DNA of 64,000 bases. It comes from Crocodylus rhombifer. Lineage: Eukaryota; Chordata; Crocodylia; Crocodylidae. Below the pieces are notes generated by a model. The model was not told the DNA's origin, ran no database searches, and worked only from the letters and a program-made list of their open reading frames with translations. A program made the translations under genes and the position numbers. Positions 1 to 9,750 of this stretch are shown here, piece by piece. The stretch lies in contig JAVSML010000983.1 in assembly GCA_038503035.1 (NCBI GenBank), forward strand, positions 1 to 64,000, read 5' to 3'. Position 1 is the first letter of the stretch; each line of letters begins with the position of its first letter.

Positions 1-1831
1 TCACCTGGTCATAGAAGGAAATGAGATTGGTCAAACAAGACCTACCCGCAACAAACCCATGCTGGCTGTCCCTTAGAATGTTAGCCTGGGCCAGTCCCTC
101 AAGGATGGCCTCCTTAATAAACTTTTCTAAGATCTTCCCCAGGATAGAAGTCAGGCTAATGGGCCTGTAGTTAGCCGGATCCACTCTCCTCCCTTTCTTG
201 AAGATCGGCACCACATTGGCCTTCTTCCAGTCTTCAGGCACTACACCAGAGTGCCAGGAGTTTTCAAAGATCCGTGCCAGGGGCTGGGCTATGACGCTCG
301 CCAGCTCCTTGAGTACCCTGGGGTGCAGATTGTCAGGGCCAGCTGACTTGAAGGTATCCAGCTTCTCAAGGTGTTCCTTCACGAGGTAAGCATTGATGGA
401 GGGTAGGGGATCCCCCTCACCCAGATTTCCCTGTCCCATAGCAGGCATGGGCATCCCGTGTGACTGATGAAAGACTGACACAAAGTACCTATTTAATAGG
501 TTGGCTTTTTCCTGGGTGTCAGTTGTCAGTTGACCCATCTGGTTTAGCAGGGGTCCAACATTCCCCTTGCTTTTCCTCCAGCTCCCCACATATCTGAAAA
601 AGGACTTTTTGTTGTCCTTGATGCCTGAAGCTAGTTGGAGTTCAGTTGCAGCCTTGGCTTTCCTGGTTTGGTCCCTGCAGGACCGGACCAGTGCGGAGTA
701 ATCCTCCTTGGAGGTGAATCCCATCCTCCATCCTTTGTAGGCTTTCCTTTTTAGCCACAGTAGGTCCGCTAGGTCTCTGGAGAGCCAGGGGGGCTGCTGT
801 GCCTTCTTGCTGCCTTTCCTCCGTGTTGGAATAGATTTAGATTGTGCACTGAGGATCGCTTCTTTGAGAAGCAACCACTCTTCTTGAACTCCCCTCTCCC
901 TGGGGTCATGGTCCCTGAGGGCCTGACCGACTAGCCTCTTGAGCTTATCAAAGTCGGCTTTTCTGAAGTCAAGGACTTTTGTGTTGCTGACTGACTTGCC
1001 AGCTTTACGGCGGATGGTGAAGGTGATCAGCTCGTGGTCGCTGTCACCCAACTTCCCATCAATCACTAGGTCGCCAATTAGGTCGTCCCCCGTAGCCAGT
1101 ACCAGATCAAGCAGCGCTTTGCCTCTCGTTGGCCCATAGACTTCTTGAGTCAGGTAGAGGTCATCCACGCATGAGAGAAAGCTTTGCGCCCGCTCAGATT
1201 TAGCTGAGTGATCTTCCCATGAGATGTCCGGGTAATTGAAGTCACCCATGACAACCAAGGTCCTGGAGCAAGTGGCCTCAGTCAGTTCCCGGGCGAACGC
1301 CTGGTCAAGCTCGGGACTTTGAGTGGGAGGTCTGTAGGAGACTCCCACCGTTGTGTCCCCTGTGCCGAATTCCCCACGAATTTTTACCAAGAAGGTCTCT
1401 AGCTGTCCATGCCGGTCGCCAACATCAGCTTGCAGGGACATGTAGCTTTCCTTCACATAGAGAGCTACACCCCCGCCCCTTTTGTCAACACGATCCCTCC
1501 TGTATAGGGTATAGCCCTCTAAACCCATGGTCCAGTCATGGGTGGAGTCCCACCAGGTCTCCGTTATCCCAATGACATCATATTTCTTTGCACTGAGCAG
1601 GAGGACGAGCTCGTCCTGCTTGTTGCCCAGGCTCCTGGCATTAGTGTACAGGCAGGCAAGTGTGCCCTTGGGGACTCTTGCCTTGCCCACAGATTGTGCC
1701 AGGGCTGGGGCAGAGGTGGTCTCCCTTAAGTGCCTTGGTCCGCTGGCTTTGCAAGGGCCGTTCAGCGGGCCAGCAGGGGCAGTAGTCCCCCCATCCCCCA
1801 GCGGGCTTAGTTTAAAGCCTGGTGGAGCAGG
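1..1831 (-). CDS. CR1 ORF2 (endonuclease plus start of reverse transcriptase), partial, open to the window edge
   Basis: I read this frame codon by codon from 1831 to 1 and found no stop, about 610 codons, and it continues past the window. It encodes an apurinic-type endonuclease: ITETWWDS near the start, then GDFN and GDSDHEL, which carry the metal-binding and catalytic Asp/His signature of the APE-like fold. A basic linker follows, and then the RT fingers with the PIFKKGRR and NYRPISL blocks. The catalytic YLDFKKAFD and FADD blocks lie outside the window. The first in-frame ATG (1528-1526) falls after the TETWW motif, so an ATG start would lose part of the endonuclease. The frame begins after a TGA at 1834-1832 and overlaps the end of ORF1 by 25 nt in the -1 frame. 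The product acts in target-primed reverse transcription in the nucleus. Confidence 0.9.
1804..1816 (-). promoter_or_regulatory. Candidate -1 ribosomal frameshift site joining ORF1 to ORF2
   Basis: On the minus strand the ORF1 codons end GCT TTA AAC TAA. The heptamer T TTA AAC is in register as X XXY YYZ, a canonical eukaryotic -1 slippery sequence, and the ORF1 stop codon follows at once. A one-base backward slip enters the ORF2 frame (CTA AGC CCG), which is then open to the window edge. About seven nucleotides downstream, GCTGGGG can pair with CCCCTGC across a G-rich loop, a plausible stimulatory hairpin. Sequence and frames are seen directly; use of the site is inferred. Confidence 0.6.
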
Positions 1832-2828
1832 TCAGCCAGCCTGGCTGAGACAAGCCTCCTCCCCGGGGGAGAGAGGTGGAGGCCATCTCTTCCCAGCAGC
1901 TCGCTGCCTCTCTCGCCAAAGAGCGGGCTGTGGTCATGGAAGCCAAAGCCTTCCCGATGACACCAGTGCCGCAGTCTTTGGTTCACTGCGTGGATCCTCC
2001 TCTCCCTCCTCAGCCCATAGCCCAAGACTGGGAGGATCGAGGAAAACACCACCTGAGCTCCCAGACCCCTAAGCCCCGCTCCCAACTCCCTGTAGTGCCT
2101 CATGACCTGGCTGGGGGTGCTCCGAGCCGTGTCATTGGTGCCCACGTGAATAAGGAGCATGGGGTAGTGGTCTGTAGGCCGGAGGAGCTGTGGGATCCTC
2201 TCCGCAATGTCTCGGATGCGGGCCCCCGGGAAGCAGCAGACTTCCCGGGCTAAGGGGTCGGGGCGCAGATTGCCCCCTCAGTGCCCCGCAGGATGGAGTC
2301 TCCCACAACAAACACCTTACGCTTTGTCTTGGGGAGAGTGGGGCCAGTAGCTGCGGTGAAGCCTGGGTTGCCTTCGGGAGCTGGCAACTGCATGGGCTCT
2401 GCTGGGGCTGCAAGAGGTGCGAACCTGTTGCTAAGCTCCGGTGGGGCAGGGGCCTTGGTGCAGCGGGCCTTTAGGCCCTTGACCACCTTGGTCCATGCCC
2501 CTGACTGGGCAGAGCAGGAGGTCCCTGAGTCCTCCTTAGTCACGGAGGGAGACAGAGCTCTCCCCTGCGGCTCCCGGGGGAGAAGGGCCTGGCAGTAGGA
2601 GTCTATCTCCTGCTCGCAGTCCCTGATGGCACGCAGTCTCTGAACTGTGGCTTGGAGCTCCTCCAGCTGGCGCGCCAGAGACCCCAGTAGGGAGCAGACC
2701 CCACAAGGGGAGGTGGCCATGCTCCCAGGCCCCAGAGCCTAAAAAAGGGACAGGCAGCCCCCGCAGCCAAGAGCCAGGGGCTCCATCTGCGTGGAGCCCG
2801 GAACCATGGGCTCCGTCTGGGTGGCCAT
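1807..2828 (-). pseudogene. CR1 ORF1 with coiled-coil start and SGNH esterase domain; one nonsense codon and one frameshift
   Basis: This is the RNA-binding/accessory protein of copy A, about 340 residues if undamaged. I place the start at the ATG at 2828-2826 (MATQTEP, G at -3 and G at +4). An in-frame TAG lies at 2741-2739 and a second possible ATG at 2720. The N-terminal part has CxxC pairs (CGGC, CGVC) and a leucine-rich heptad stretch (SLARQLEELQATVQRL) that looks like a coiled coil. The C-terminal half is an SGNH/GDSL-type esterase with GDS (Ser codon 2297-2295), GTND (about 2142-2131) and DGLH (about 1887-1876), so all catalytic positions remain. A one-base loss near 2261-2267 shifts the frame between GDS and GTND. 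An esterase domain in ORF1 is an established feature of CR1-clade LINEs. The two lesions mean this copy could not make the protein itself. Confidence 0.88.
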
Positions 2829-3054
2829 CTCTGAGGTGCCCGGTAAAGGGGCCGTAGAGCCCGAGGGAACCCGAGGGGTGCAGCGCGTGCCCATCCGTGT
2901 CATGCCTCTGGTAGGCTGGCTATGGCTGGGGCTGGCTATGGCTGGGGGGATCGCAGGCAGGGTCTCGTGCCCTCCCACGCCCTCCCCTGTGTGAACTCTG
3001 CGCTAACTCGAGCACCTGTTTACGCAGCCTGTTCGCGCGGCTCCGGTCGCGTGG

Positions 3055-3265
3055 CTCCCTGGGGGGCTGGGCCAAGTAGGGGCCTGGGCGGGGGCTTGAC
3101 CCGGCCCGGCACCAGGCAGTGGCCTCCTCCCAGGGAGCAAGGAGTTAACCCCTTCCCACCACGAGCCCGCTCACCTCCGGCTGTGCTGGGGGTGTCTAGG
3201 GGGCTTCGGGGGAGTGGGGGTGCAGCGGGCTTCACCCGCACGTCTCTCACCGCTCCAGAGCCTAC
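3055..3265 (-). repeat. 5'UTR unit, ORF1-proximal copy
   Basis: First of two near-identical GC-rich units in the CR1-A leader. The partner is at 3446-3680, with only scattered substitutions apart from one roughly 30-base indel. Confidence 0.8.
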
Positions 3266-3445
3266 CTGAGTGTGTTTTTTTTTTTTCTCCCCCTGTTTCG
3301 CGGGCCCTTTTAAACTATGCGCATGCACAGTGGGCCTGCCGTCGGGGAACGCTGGCTTCTCAGGCCAGGGGGGCCCTGCCCGGGATTTGGGGGTCCCTGC
3401 CCTACAGGAGGGGGACTGGTGAGTACCCCCTACTTCACTTCTCTC

Positions 3446-3680
3446 TCCCTGGGGGGCTGGGCCAAGTAGGGGCCTGGGCGGAGGCTTGACCCGGCCCGGC
3501 ACCAGGCAGCGGCCTCCTCCCAGCAAGCGAGGAGTTAACCCCTTCCCACCACGAGCCCGCTCACCTCCGGCTGTGCTGGGGGTCAGCAGGGGGCTCGGCA
3601 GATGCTGAGGGGGTGTCTAGGGGGCTTCGGGGGAGTGGGGGCGCAGTGGGCTTCACCCGCGCGTCTCTCACCGCTCCAGA
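3446..3680 (-). repeat. 5'UTR unit, distal copy, abutting CR1 copy B
   Basis: Second copy of the leader unit. It ends at GAGCGG (about 3680), after which the sequence is the 3'UTR of CR1 copy B starting TCATAGGATCCC. Confidence 0.8.
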
Positions 3681-3739
3681 GCGGTCATAGGATCCCAGCC
3701 AGATAAGCATCCAATTTACTCTGGAAGGTGTTCAATGTA

Positions 3740-6080
3740 GGTGCTTGAACCACCTCCGCTGGCAGACTGTTCCAGACCTTGGGGGCTCAGACAGTAAAGA
3801 AATTCTTCCTTATGTCCAGCCTGAAACGGTCTTGCAGGAGTTTGTGACCGTTCGACCTAGTCATCCCTTGGGGCGCTCTGGTGAACAGATGTTCCCCCAG
3901 ATCCTGGTGGTCACCCCTGATAAACTTATAGGTGGCCATCAGATCACCCCTGAGCCTATGCTTTTCCAGGCTAAAGAGTCCCATGTCTCTCAGCCTGTCA
4001 TCGTAAGATCTGTTTTTCTGACCTCTGATCATGCGCGTGGCTCTTCTCTGGACTCTCTCAAGCTTCTCCACATCCTTTTTGAATTGTGGAGCCCAAAACT
4101 GGACGCAGTACTCCAGCCGCGGCCTCACCAACGCCGAGTACAAGGGGAGAATGACGTCCCGGGATTTGCTCGAGAAGCATCTATGGATGCACGCCAGCAT
4201 TTTGGTCGCTTTACTAGCCGCAGCATTGCATTGCAGGCTCATGTTCATCTTCTGGTCAATGATGACCCCCAAGTCTCTTTCTTCTGTAGTGCTAGCCAGC
4301 GGAGCACTGCCGAGCCTATAAGGATGCTGCAGGTTTTTCCTCCCAAGGTGGAGAACCTTGCATTTTTCGGTGTTAAAACCATGAGGTTCTCGTCTGCCCA
4401 TTTGCTGAGCTTGTCCAGGTCAGCCTGGATCACCCGCCTATCTTCTGGCGTGGATGCTTTGCCCCAAAGTTTGGTGTCATCGGCGAACTTGGCCAGTCCA
4501 CTCCTGAGTCCAATGTCCACATCGTTAATGAAAATGTTGAACAGTATGGGTCCAAGGACAGAGCCTTGAGGGACCTCACCGGTCACAGGGCACCACGATG
4601 AGTGACTGCCATCAACTACAACCCTCTGGGTCCGACCACGAAGCCAATTTCCCAGCCAGCGGATCGTGGTGGAGCCAAGGCCACAACTGGGCAGTTTGGC
4701 CAAGAGGTGATCATGGGATACCAAATCAAAAGCTTTTTTGAAGTCAAGATATATGACATCAATCTCTTCTCCCTTGTCCAGGTGATAGGTTACCTGGTTG
4801 TAGAAGGAAATGAGATTGGTCAAACAAGACCTACCCGCAACAAACCCGTGCTGGCTATCCCTTAGGATGTTAGCCTGGGCCAGTCCCTCAAGGATGGCCT
4901 CCTTAATAAACTTTTCTAAGATCTTCCCCAGGATAGAAGTCAGGCTGATGGGCCTGTTGTTAGCCAGATCCACTCTCCTCCCTTTCTTGAAGATCGGTAC
5001 CACATTGGCCTTCTTCCAGTCTTCAGGCACTACACCAGAGTGCCAGGAATTTTCAAAGATCTGTGGTGGAGTTTTCAAAGATCGTGCCAGGAGTTTTCAA
5101 AGGGGCTGGGCTATGACGCTTGCCAGCTCCTTGAGTACCCTGGGGTGCAGATTGTCAGGGCCAGCTGACTTGAAGGTATCCAGCTTCTCAAGATGTTCCT
5201 TCATGAGGTCAGCATTTATGGAGGGTAGGGGATCCCCATCACCCGGATCTCCCTGTCCCACAGCAGGCATGGGCATCCCATGGGACTGATAAAAGACTGA
5301 CACAAAGTACCTATTTAATAGGTTGGCTTTTTCCTGGGCGTCAGTTGCCAGTTGACCCATCTGGTTTAGCAGGGGTCCAACGTTGCCCTTGCTTTTCTTC
5401 CATCTCCCCACATATCTGAAAAAGGTGTTTTTTGTTGTCCTTGATGCCTGAAGCTAGTTGGAGTTCAGTTGCAGCCTTGGCTTTCCTGGTTTGGTCCCTG
5501 CAGGACCAGACCAGCGCGGAGTAATCCTCCTTGGAGATTAATCCCATCCTCCATCCTTTGTAGGCTTTCCTTTTTAGTTGCAGGAGGTCCGCTAGGTCCC
5601 TGGAGAGCCAGGAGGGCTGCTGTGCCTTCTTGCTGGCTTTCCTCCATGTTGGAATAGATTTAGCGTGTGCATTGAGGATCGCTTCCTTGAGAAGCAACCA
5701 CTCTTCTTGAACTCCCCTCTCCCTGGGGTCATGGTCCCTAAGGGCCTGACCGACAAGCCTCTTGAGCTTGTCAAAGTCAGCTTTTCTGAAGTCAAGGACT
5801 TCTGTGTTGCTGACTGACTTGCCAGCTTTACGGCAGATGGTGAAGGTGATCAGCTCATGGTCGCTGTCACCCAGCTTTCCATCGATCACTAGGTCGCCGA
5901 TTAGGTCGTCCGCCTAGCCAGTACCAGGTCGAGCAGCGCTTTGCCTCTCGTTGGCCCATAGACTTCTTGAGTCAGGTAGAGGTCATCCACGCACGAGAGA
6001 AAGCTTTGCGACCGCTCGGATTTTGATGAGTGATCTTCCCACGAGATGTCCGGGTAATTGAAGTCACCCATGACAACCAA
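3740..6080 (-). pseudogene. Broken CR1 ORF2 (endonuclease end plus RT) of copy B
   Basis: The frame is broken into pieces (about 5889-5341, 5411-5097, 5078-4245 and 4401-3787). Lesions visible against copies A and E are a two-base loss near 5908-5915, an extra base in the T run near 5427-5435, a local duplication of about 45 bp at 5049-5105 where GTTTTCAAAG recurs three times, and a one-base loss near 4375. The RT blocks survive: YLDFKKAFDLVSH, PQGSVLGP and FADDTKLWG (catalytic Asp pair), followed by the CR1 C-terminal region with RRATRMIRGQ and RLRGDLMATYKFI. It cannot encode a full protein. Confidence 0.9.
5049..5105. repeat. Local short duplication inside copy B ORF2
   Basis: The block (A/G)TTTTCAAAG(A) occurs three times within 57 bp. 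Copies A and E have it once, so this is a private duplication of copy B. It disrupts the ORF2 frame. Confidence 0.75.
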
Positions 6081-6082
6081 GT

Positions 6083-6320
6083 ATTATACAGTGTTTTATC
6101 ACTCCTAACTGGTTTTTATTTAAAAGTAGGTAAGACTGATAAAAGAGGAACCTGCATGCATTTCAAAAGCTTTCTATGGTGTTTAATTTTGTGATTCAAT
6201 GCTGTTGTCATTGGAAAAGAAAAAAAAAAACCTGTCTGGTCTTCTAGTTTTGCACCAAATCCATATGAAAAATAAATTGTATTGTCCCAGAGCATGGCTG
6301 CAGAACAGCCTATAATTTAC
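6083..6320. other. Unassigned AT-rich spacer
   Basis: AT-rich DNA between CR1 copies B and C with an A-run near 6220. I see no gene or repeat signature. Confidence 0.5.
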
Positions 6321-6680
6321 AGATTCACAGAAGCTTAGAGCTGGAAGGGGCCTCGTTAGATCATCGGGTTCAGCCCCCTTGCTCTGGGCAGGAAAGACTG
6401 CTGGGGTCAAATAACTCCATCAAGGTGCGTGTCCGTTCTCCTTTTGAAGATCTCCAGGGTAGGTGCCTGCACCACCCACACTGGGAGTCTATTCCAGCAT
6501 CTGGCCACACAAACTGTGAAGAAGTTTTTCCTTGTATCCAGTGTGAAACCTTCTTCTAGGAGTTTATGATTGTTGCTTCTGGTTATCCCCTGGGATGCTT
6601 TGGTGAATAGCTGTTCACCTATCCCCTGATGCTCCCTGCTGATAGATTTGTAATCCGCCACCAAATCCCTCTGATTTGAA
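6321..6680 (-). mobile_element. CR1 LINE fragment C, older subfamily, 3' end
   Basis: Minus-strand 3' part of a CR1 from a more diverged subfamily. The peptide at 6664-6407 still reads like the ORF2 C-terminus (LFTKASQGITRSN, TRKNFFTV) and is followed by the GAGCTGGAAGGGGCC 3'UTR block near 6338-6352. It is 5'-truncated near 6680 and has no catalytic domain. Confidence 0.82.
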
Positions 6681-7299
6681 TCTTCCTTGTTGTTAATATA
6701 TAGCTGGAGAAAGTAGTAAGTCAGTCTAGGAATCTAAGGCCATGTGTAGATGAAACAAAGGGCATGTGTGCACAACACTTTTTAAAGCAGGCTAAATGCT
6801 TTTACACCACTTTAACACTCAGTATTTGCATGACTCAGTGGCATATTATGCATTAATTCCAGCCGCTGTAGGAAATTCGGTGGTGTAATGCACCTTAAAT
6901 GACTTGGGGTGCAAGAAACTAAAACTTCTTTGAAGAGTTTTAGTTTGCTACCCTTACAGCCACAGAATGAATTGCCAGGCTTTGTGTAGCTCTGCGGCTC
7001 TGCAGCAAGCCCTGCAGGCAGCCTGGCAGCATACTGGGAAAGCAGGCTCCACCCAAGAAAAGTGGTGAGCCTCATCTTCCCTCCCCTCAGAGCCTGCCTA
7101 CCTGAGCTGTATGGGGACCTGGTGCTTCCCTCCATGGCTCCAGTGCCTCCTGGACTCCCACCCAAGCCAGGTGCCTGTAGGTAGGTGCCACCTGGTGGGG
7201 GGTGGGGTCTGTCACTGCCATAGAGGGAAGCACCAGCCCCCCTCCCTCAGCCAACTTTTCTGTAGTCCACTGGTTCTGACTACTTTAACTCTCTCTCTC
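6681..7299. other. Unassigned; MITE-like AT-rich part then GC-richer part
   Basis: 6740-6960 contains GTGTAGATG and GGGCATGTGTGCAC words like the ends of the MITE family at 16485 and 45767, but I cannot pair two ends here. 6990-7260 is GC-richer with short frames on both strands and no recognisable protein. Confidence 0.4.
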
Positions 7300-7397
7300 A
7301 CCTTAACCTTCCCCCAAGTATCCCAGGTACCCCAAGCACACACATGCACACTGTACAATCCAAGTTAGGAACTTACCTGTGTGTATGTGTAGGTGGG

Positions 7398-7435
<38 letters not shown>

Positions 7436-7707
7436 ATATACATACCCACACACATATATATGTCATTGTGTGCATGATATACAAATTAGTGATCTGTGTC
7501 TAATTTTTGGGATGTATAGTGTATGTGCTTGAATTCGTGATAGGTATGCATGTGCCTAGACTGGTTTGGATGTGCATGTGCCTGAGCTGGTAGTGTGTGT
7601 GTGTGTGTGCACCTAATTGATTTGTGTGTTTGTATATGTGCAATTGTGTCACACCCTCCTGTCTAACAGTGCAATATTGAGATCCTGAGAGTTGGCCTGA
7701 CCTCACA
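7300..7707 (+). repeat. GT-rich dispersed repeat, copy 1
   Basis: Starts around ACCCCAAGCACACACAT and continues through AAGTTAGGAACTTACCTG and GTAGGTGGGT into GT-rich DNA. The end is GAGTTGGCCTGACCTCACAGGGCAACA. The same flanks and order recur at 36590-37007 (plus) and 63540-64000 (minus). The common 3' end (AACA) is sharp in all three copies; the 5' end is not resolved. Confidence 0.75.
7399..7434 (+). repeat. (TG)n microsatellite
   Basis: Uninterrupted TG dinucleotides within the GT-rich repeat. Confidence 0.97.
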
Positions 7708-9564
7708 GGGCAACAAAACTATAGCTAGGTGGAGCAAGCAGAGTACCCACTCTGGGAGTGCCAGGATCCGCCCATCCCAGAAGCCTTTGGGGTGGCAAGG
7801 GAAGCCATGGTAGCCAGACAGTGCAATACCATACCCAGCAGTGTATCTTGGGGGAGGAAGCCAGAGCCAGAGCCAGCGTAACTCTGCTCCCAATACGTAC
7901 ATGGGGGAGGGGAGTGAGTGGGACACAAGGATGCACTCTGAGGAAGCCCAGCCATAGGAGAGCTGACACTTCTGGTGCTGAGCAACAACAGCAGCCCAGG
8001 TAGGTTAAACTTCCCTTGCCTTCACATATGTCACTGTTCGCCCTCTCATCTACCATGGTTGCCATATCCTTTCTGTCCCCGTCCCACCCTGCCCCACGCC
8101 TTCAATAAGCTTGCTATAGCACTATATATGTATGTATGTATAGGTCGCTGTATAGACACACACACTGTCCATCATTATCTTCCACATTTTTTGTATTGTA
8201 TCTTTGTGAAGCACTGAACACAGCAGTTTTACTCATTACGTTATGAACCTGTTGTGGCAACCTAGGAGTCATAAAATTGTCAGTGTATATTTATAGAGGG
8301 TAGACTTTATTGAGGGTTTTCCTTCCACATCTTCTAGTAGCTGTACTTGATTCCTATTGAAATTCAGAACCATTTTGTATAAATGGATTTTTGTTTTCAT
8401 TGTTGAAATGCATGCATCTGTACTAGGTATGTGTCTTACAATACACTTATGCAAATTTATTTTAAAAAGATGACTAAGACCGTTTAAATTTCATGTAAAG
8501 TAAATACTCTTTTACTGAGACTTGCAGGCCAGATCTCAGCCAGAGAGAATTTTAATAAGTGAGTTACAAAACCCTCAGAAACAATACTTGTAATGGGAAT
8601 TCTGACAAGCACCTTCAGTATAGCAGTGAAAATAGCACCACTATAGTAAAAAAGAAATGATGATAAACAGAATACATTATAAAGTACATCCTGACAAATT
8701 TTTAGCCTTTACACTTGTCAAGAAACTAGTAACAGGTAGTGAAATGCAGAATAAATCTAAGCTTTTAAATAGGAAGACCCTGAGTGACCAAAGGTTTTCT
8801 GTATATGAAAAGTAACTGAGATAATTTATTTTAGAATATGCCTGCAAAATTCTTTTAAATAGAAATGAAGGGAAAATGTGACAAATACTGCATCGTTTTC
8901 AACACCCTCCTTCCCAAAAAATAGAATATTTCCTGGCCAGCTGTATTAAGATGTTTATTTCAAAACCTGTTTATGTGGGTTGGTGTTAATTTGATCTCTA
9001 CCAAAATTGATAGCCGAAAGATTATGGAGAGAGAAACTGGGGTATGGTACCACATCTTCTTGAAGATGCAGCCAGGGAAAGGTGAGGTGGTAGGAACAAG
9101 TGACTAGATTCTATGCTTCTGTGGTGGTAAGTGGAACCAGTGTCATAAATTACAGAAGCCCGAGTGGGTGGTACAATTTGCAGCAGCCTCTTGAAAGCTG
9201 TCTCTAGCTGTATAGTAGTCAGCACTACTGTAGCTGACAGCAAGCTTCTCTTCTCAGCCTTCCTGTCCATACTGTATACTCGGTAAACTCTTGAGAGAGG
9301 TAAGAATTTGTGTGTATGAGATTTTTTTTTAATGGATCACCTCTGCGGTGGGGATGGACATAAACAAGCTTTCAGGTATCACAGTACCATTCCTCAGGTC
9401 TCCGGGAGAGAATTAACAGATGGAACAAAAGCTTGTGTAAAACTCCATATAGAACTAAAAACAGGATATAAGAGAAACTAGGTAGTCAACAAAAAAAGGG
9501 ATGCAGCAAAAACCTGATAATGGAAGAATCAGACTGTACAAGGTCATTATCACCTGTGAAATGT
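7708..9564. other. Unassigned, mostly AT-rich
   Basis: 7710-8000 is moderately GC-rich with overlapping short frames on both strands. Beyond 8100 the DNA is AT-rich. I recognise no exon, RNA gene or repeat family. Confidence 0.45.
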
Positions 9565-9750
9565 TAGAGATGAGTTAGTGCAAAAATCTAGAATTCTTGA
9601 ATCAGAAATGATAGCTTTTATTAGACCAACTGAGAAACTGGAAAAAAAAAAAATCTTTTTTCTGCAAGTTTTCAGGCTCGCACACCCTTCACCAGGCTCA
9701 GGGAAAGTTAAAGGTGGTCAAAAGTCCCCATATATAGGAAATAAACTTAA
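9565..9750 (+). repeat. Dispersed repeat with CTTTTATTAGACCAAC core, copy 1
   Basis: Contains GATAGCTTTTATTAGACCAAC followed by an A run and a region with TTTCAGGCTCGCACACCC. A second copy with the same core and a similar following segment lies at 29815-29990. This resembles a widespread sauropsid non-autonomous repeat; I cannot name the family with certainty. Confidence 0.6.

Larger units (their letters stand above)
1..3680 (-). mobile_element. CR1 LINE copy A, 5' part through ORF2 (3' end lies outside the window)
   Basis: A long CR1-clade non-LTR retrotransposon read on the minus strand. From right to left it holds a GC-rich 5'UTR (about 3680-2829), ORF1 (2828-1807) and the first two thirds of ORF2 (1831 to the edge). 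It is very similar to copies B (3681-6082) and E (58373-61015), but it alone keeps the 5'UTR, ORF1 and the start of the endonuclease. Most CR1 copies are 5'-truncated, so a copy reaching the 5'UTR is uncommon. An ORF2 without stops and few ORF1 lesions point to a recent insertion. The 3' end cannot be judged because the window begins inside the RT domain. Confidence 0.93.
2829..3680 (-). promoter_or_regulatory. CR1 copy A 5'UTR/promoter region, GC-rich, with an internal duplication
   Basis: GC-rich leader upstream of ORF1. Two copies of a roughly 210-235 bp unit lie at 3055-3265 and 3446-3680, offset by 391 bp. Both start CTCCCTGGGGGGCTGGGCC (plus strand) and end ACCGCTCCAGAGC. The distal copy carries about 30 extra bases around 3583-3612. 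A T12 run near 3276 and the spacer 3266-3445 separate them. Several long frames here (for example 3020-3526 minus) are composition artefacts. CR1 is expected to carry an internal Pol II promoter here; that role is inferred. Confidence 0.6.
3681..6082 (-). mobile_element. CR1 LINE copy B, 5'-truncated, ORF2 remnant, distal 3'UTR missing
   Basis: Same subfamily as copies A and E. It begins (5' side) near 6082 at the GDFN region of the endonuclease and runs through RT to the 3'UTR. At the 3' side it stops at the CATAGGATCCCAGC block. The last 85 or so bases seen in other copies (GGGCTGGAAGGGACC and the TCTATGAAA tail) are absent, and the 5'UTR of copy A follows immediately. This suggests that A inserted into B's 3'UTR, or that recombination joined them. 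Confidence 0.9.

Noticed and set aside
1527..2598. Several plus-strand frames of 60-180 codons
   Set aside because: They lie antisense to ORF1/ORF2 of CR1 copy A, which has motif-supported frames.
3020..3526. 168-codon frame on the minus strand in the CR1 5'UTR
   Set aside because: It spans the duplicated GC-rich leader, is low-complexity (Pro, Gly, Arg) and has no domain; GC content explains it.
3745..4569. Long plus-strand frame opposite copy B (274 codons), with similar ones at 60002-60856 and 10173-10478
   Set aside because: These are antisense shadows of the CR1 RT frame and recur wherever that sequence occurs.
7399..7434. CRISPR-like or regulatory repeat in the GT-rich blocks
   Set aside because: It is a plain dinucleotide microsatellite without spacers, in a eukaryotic setting.
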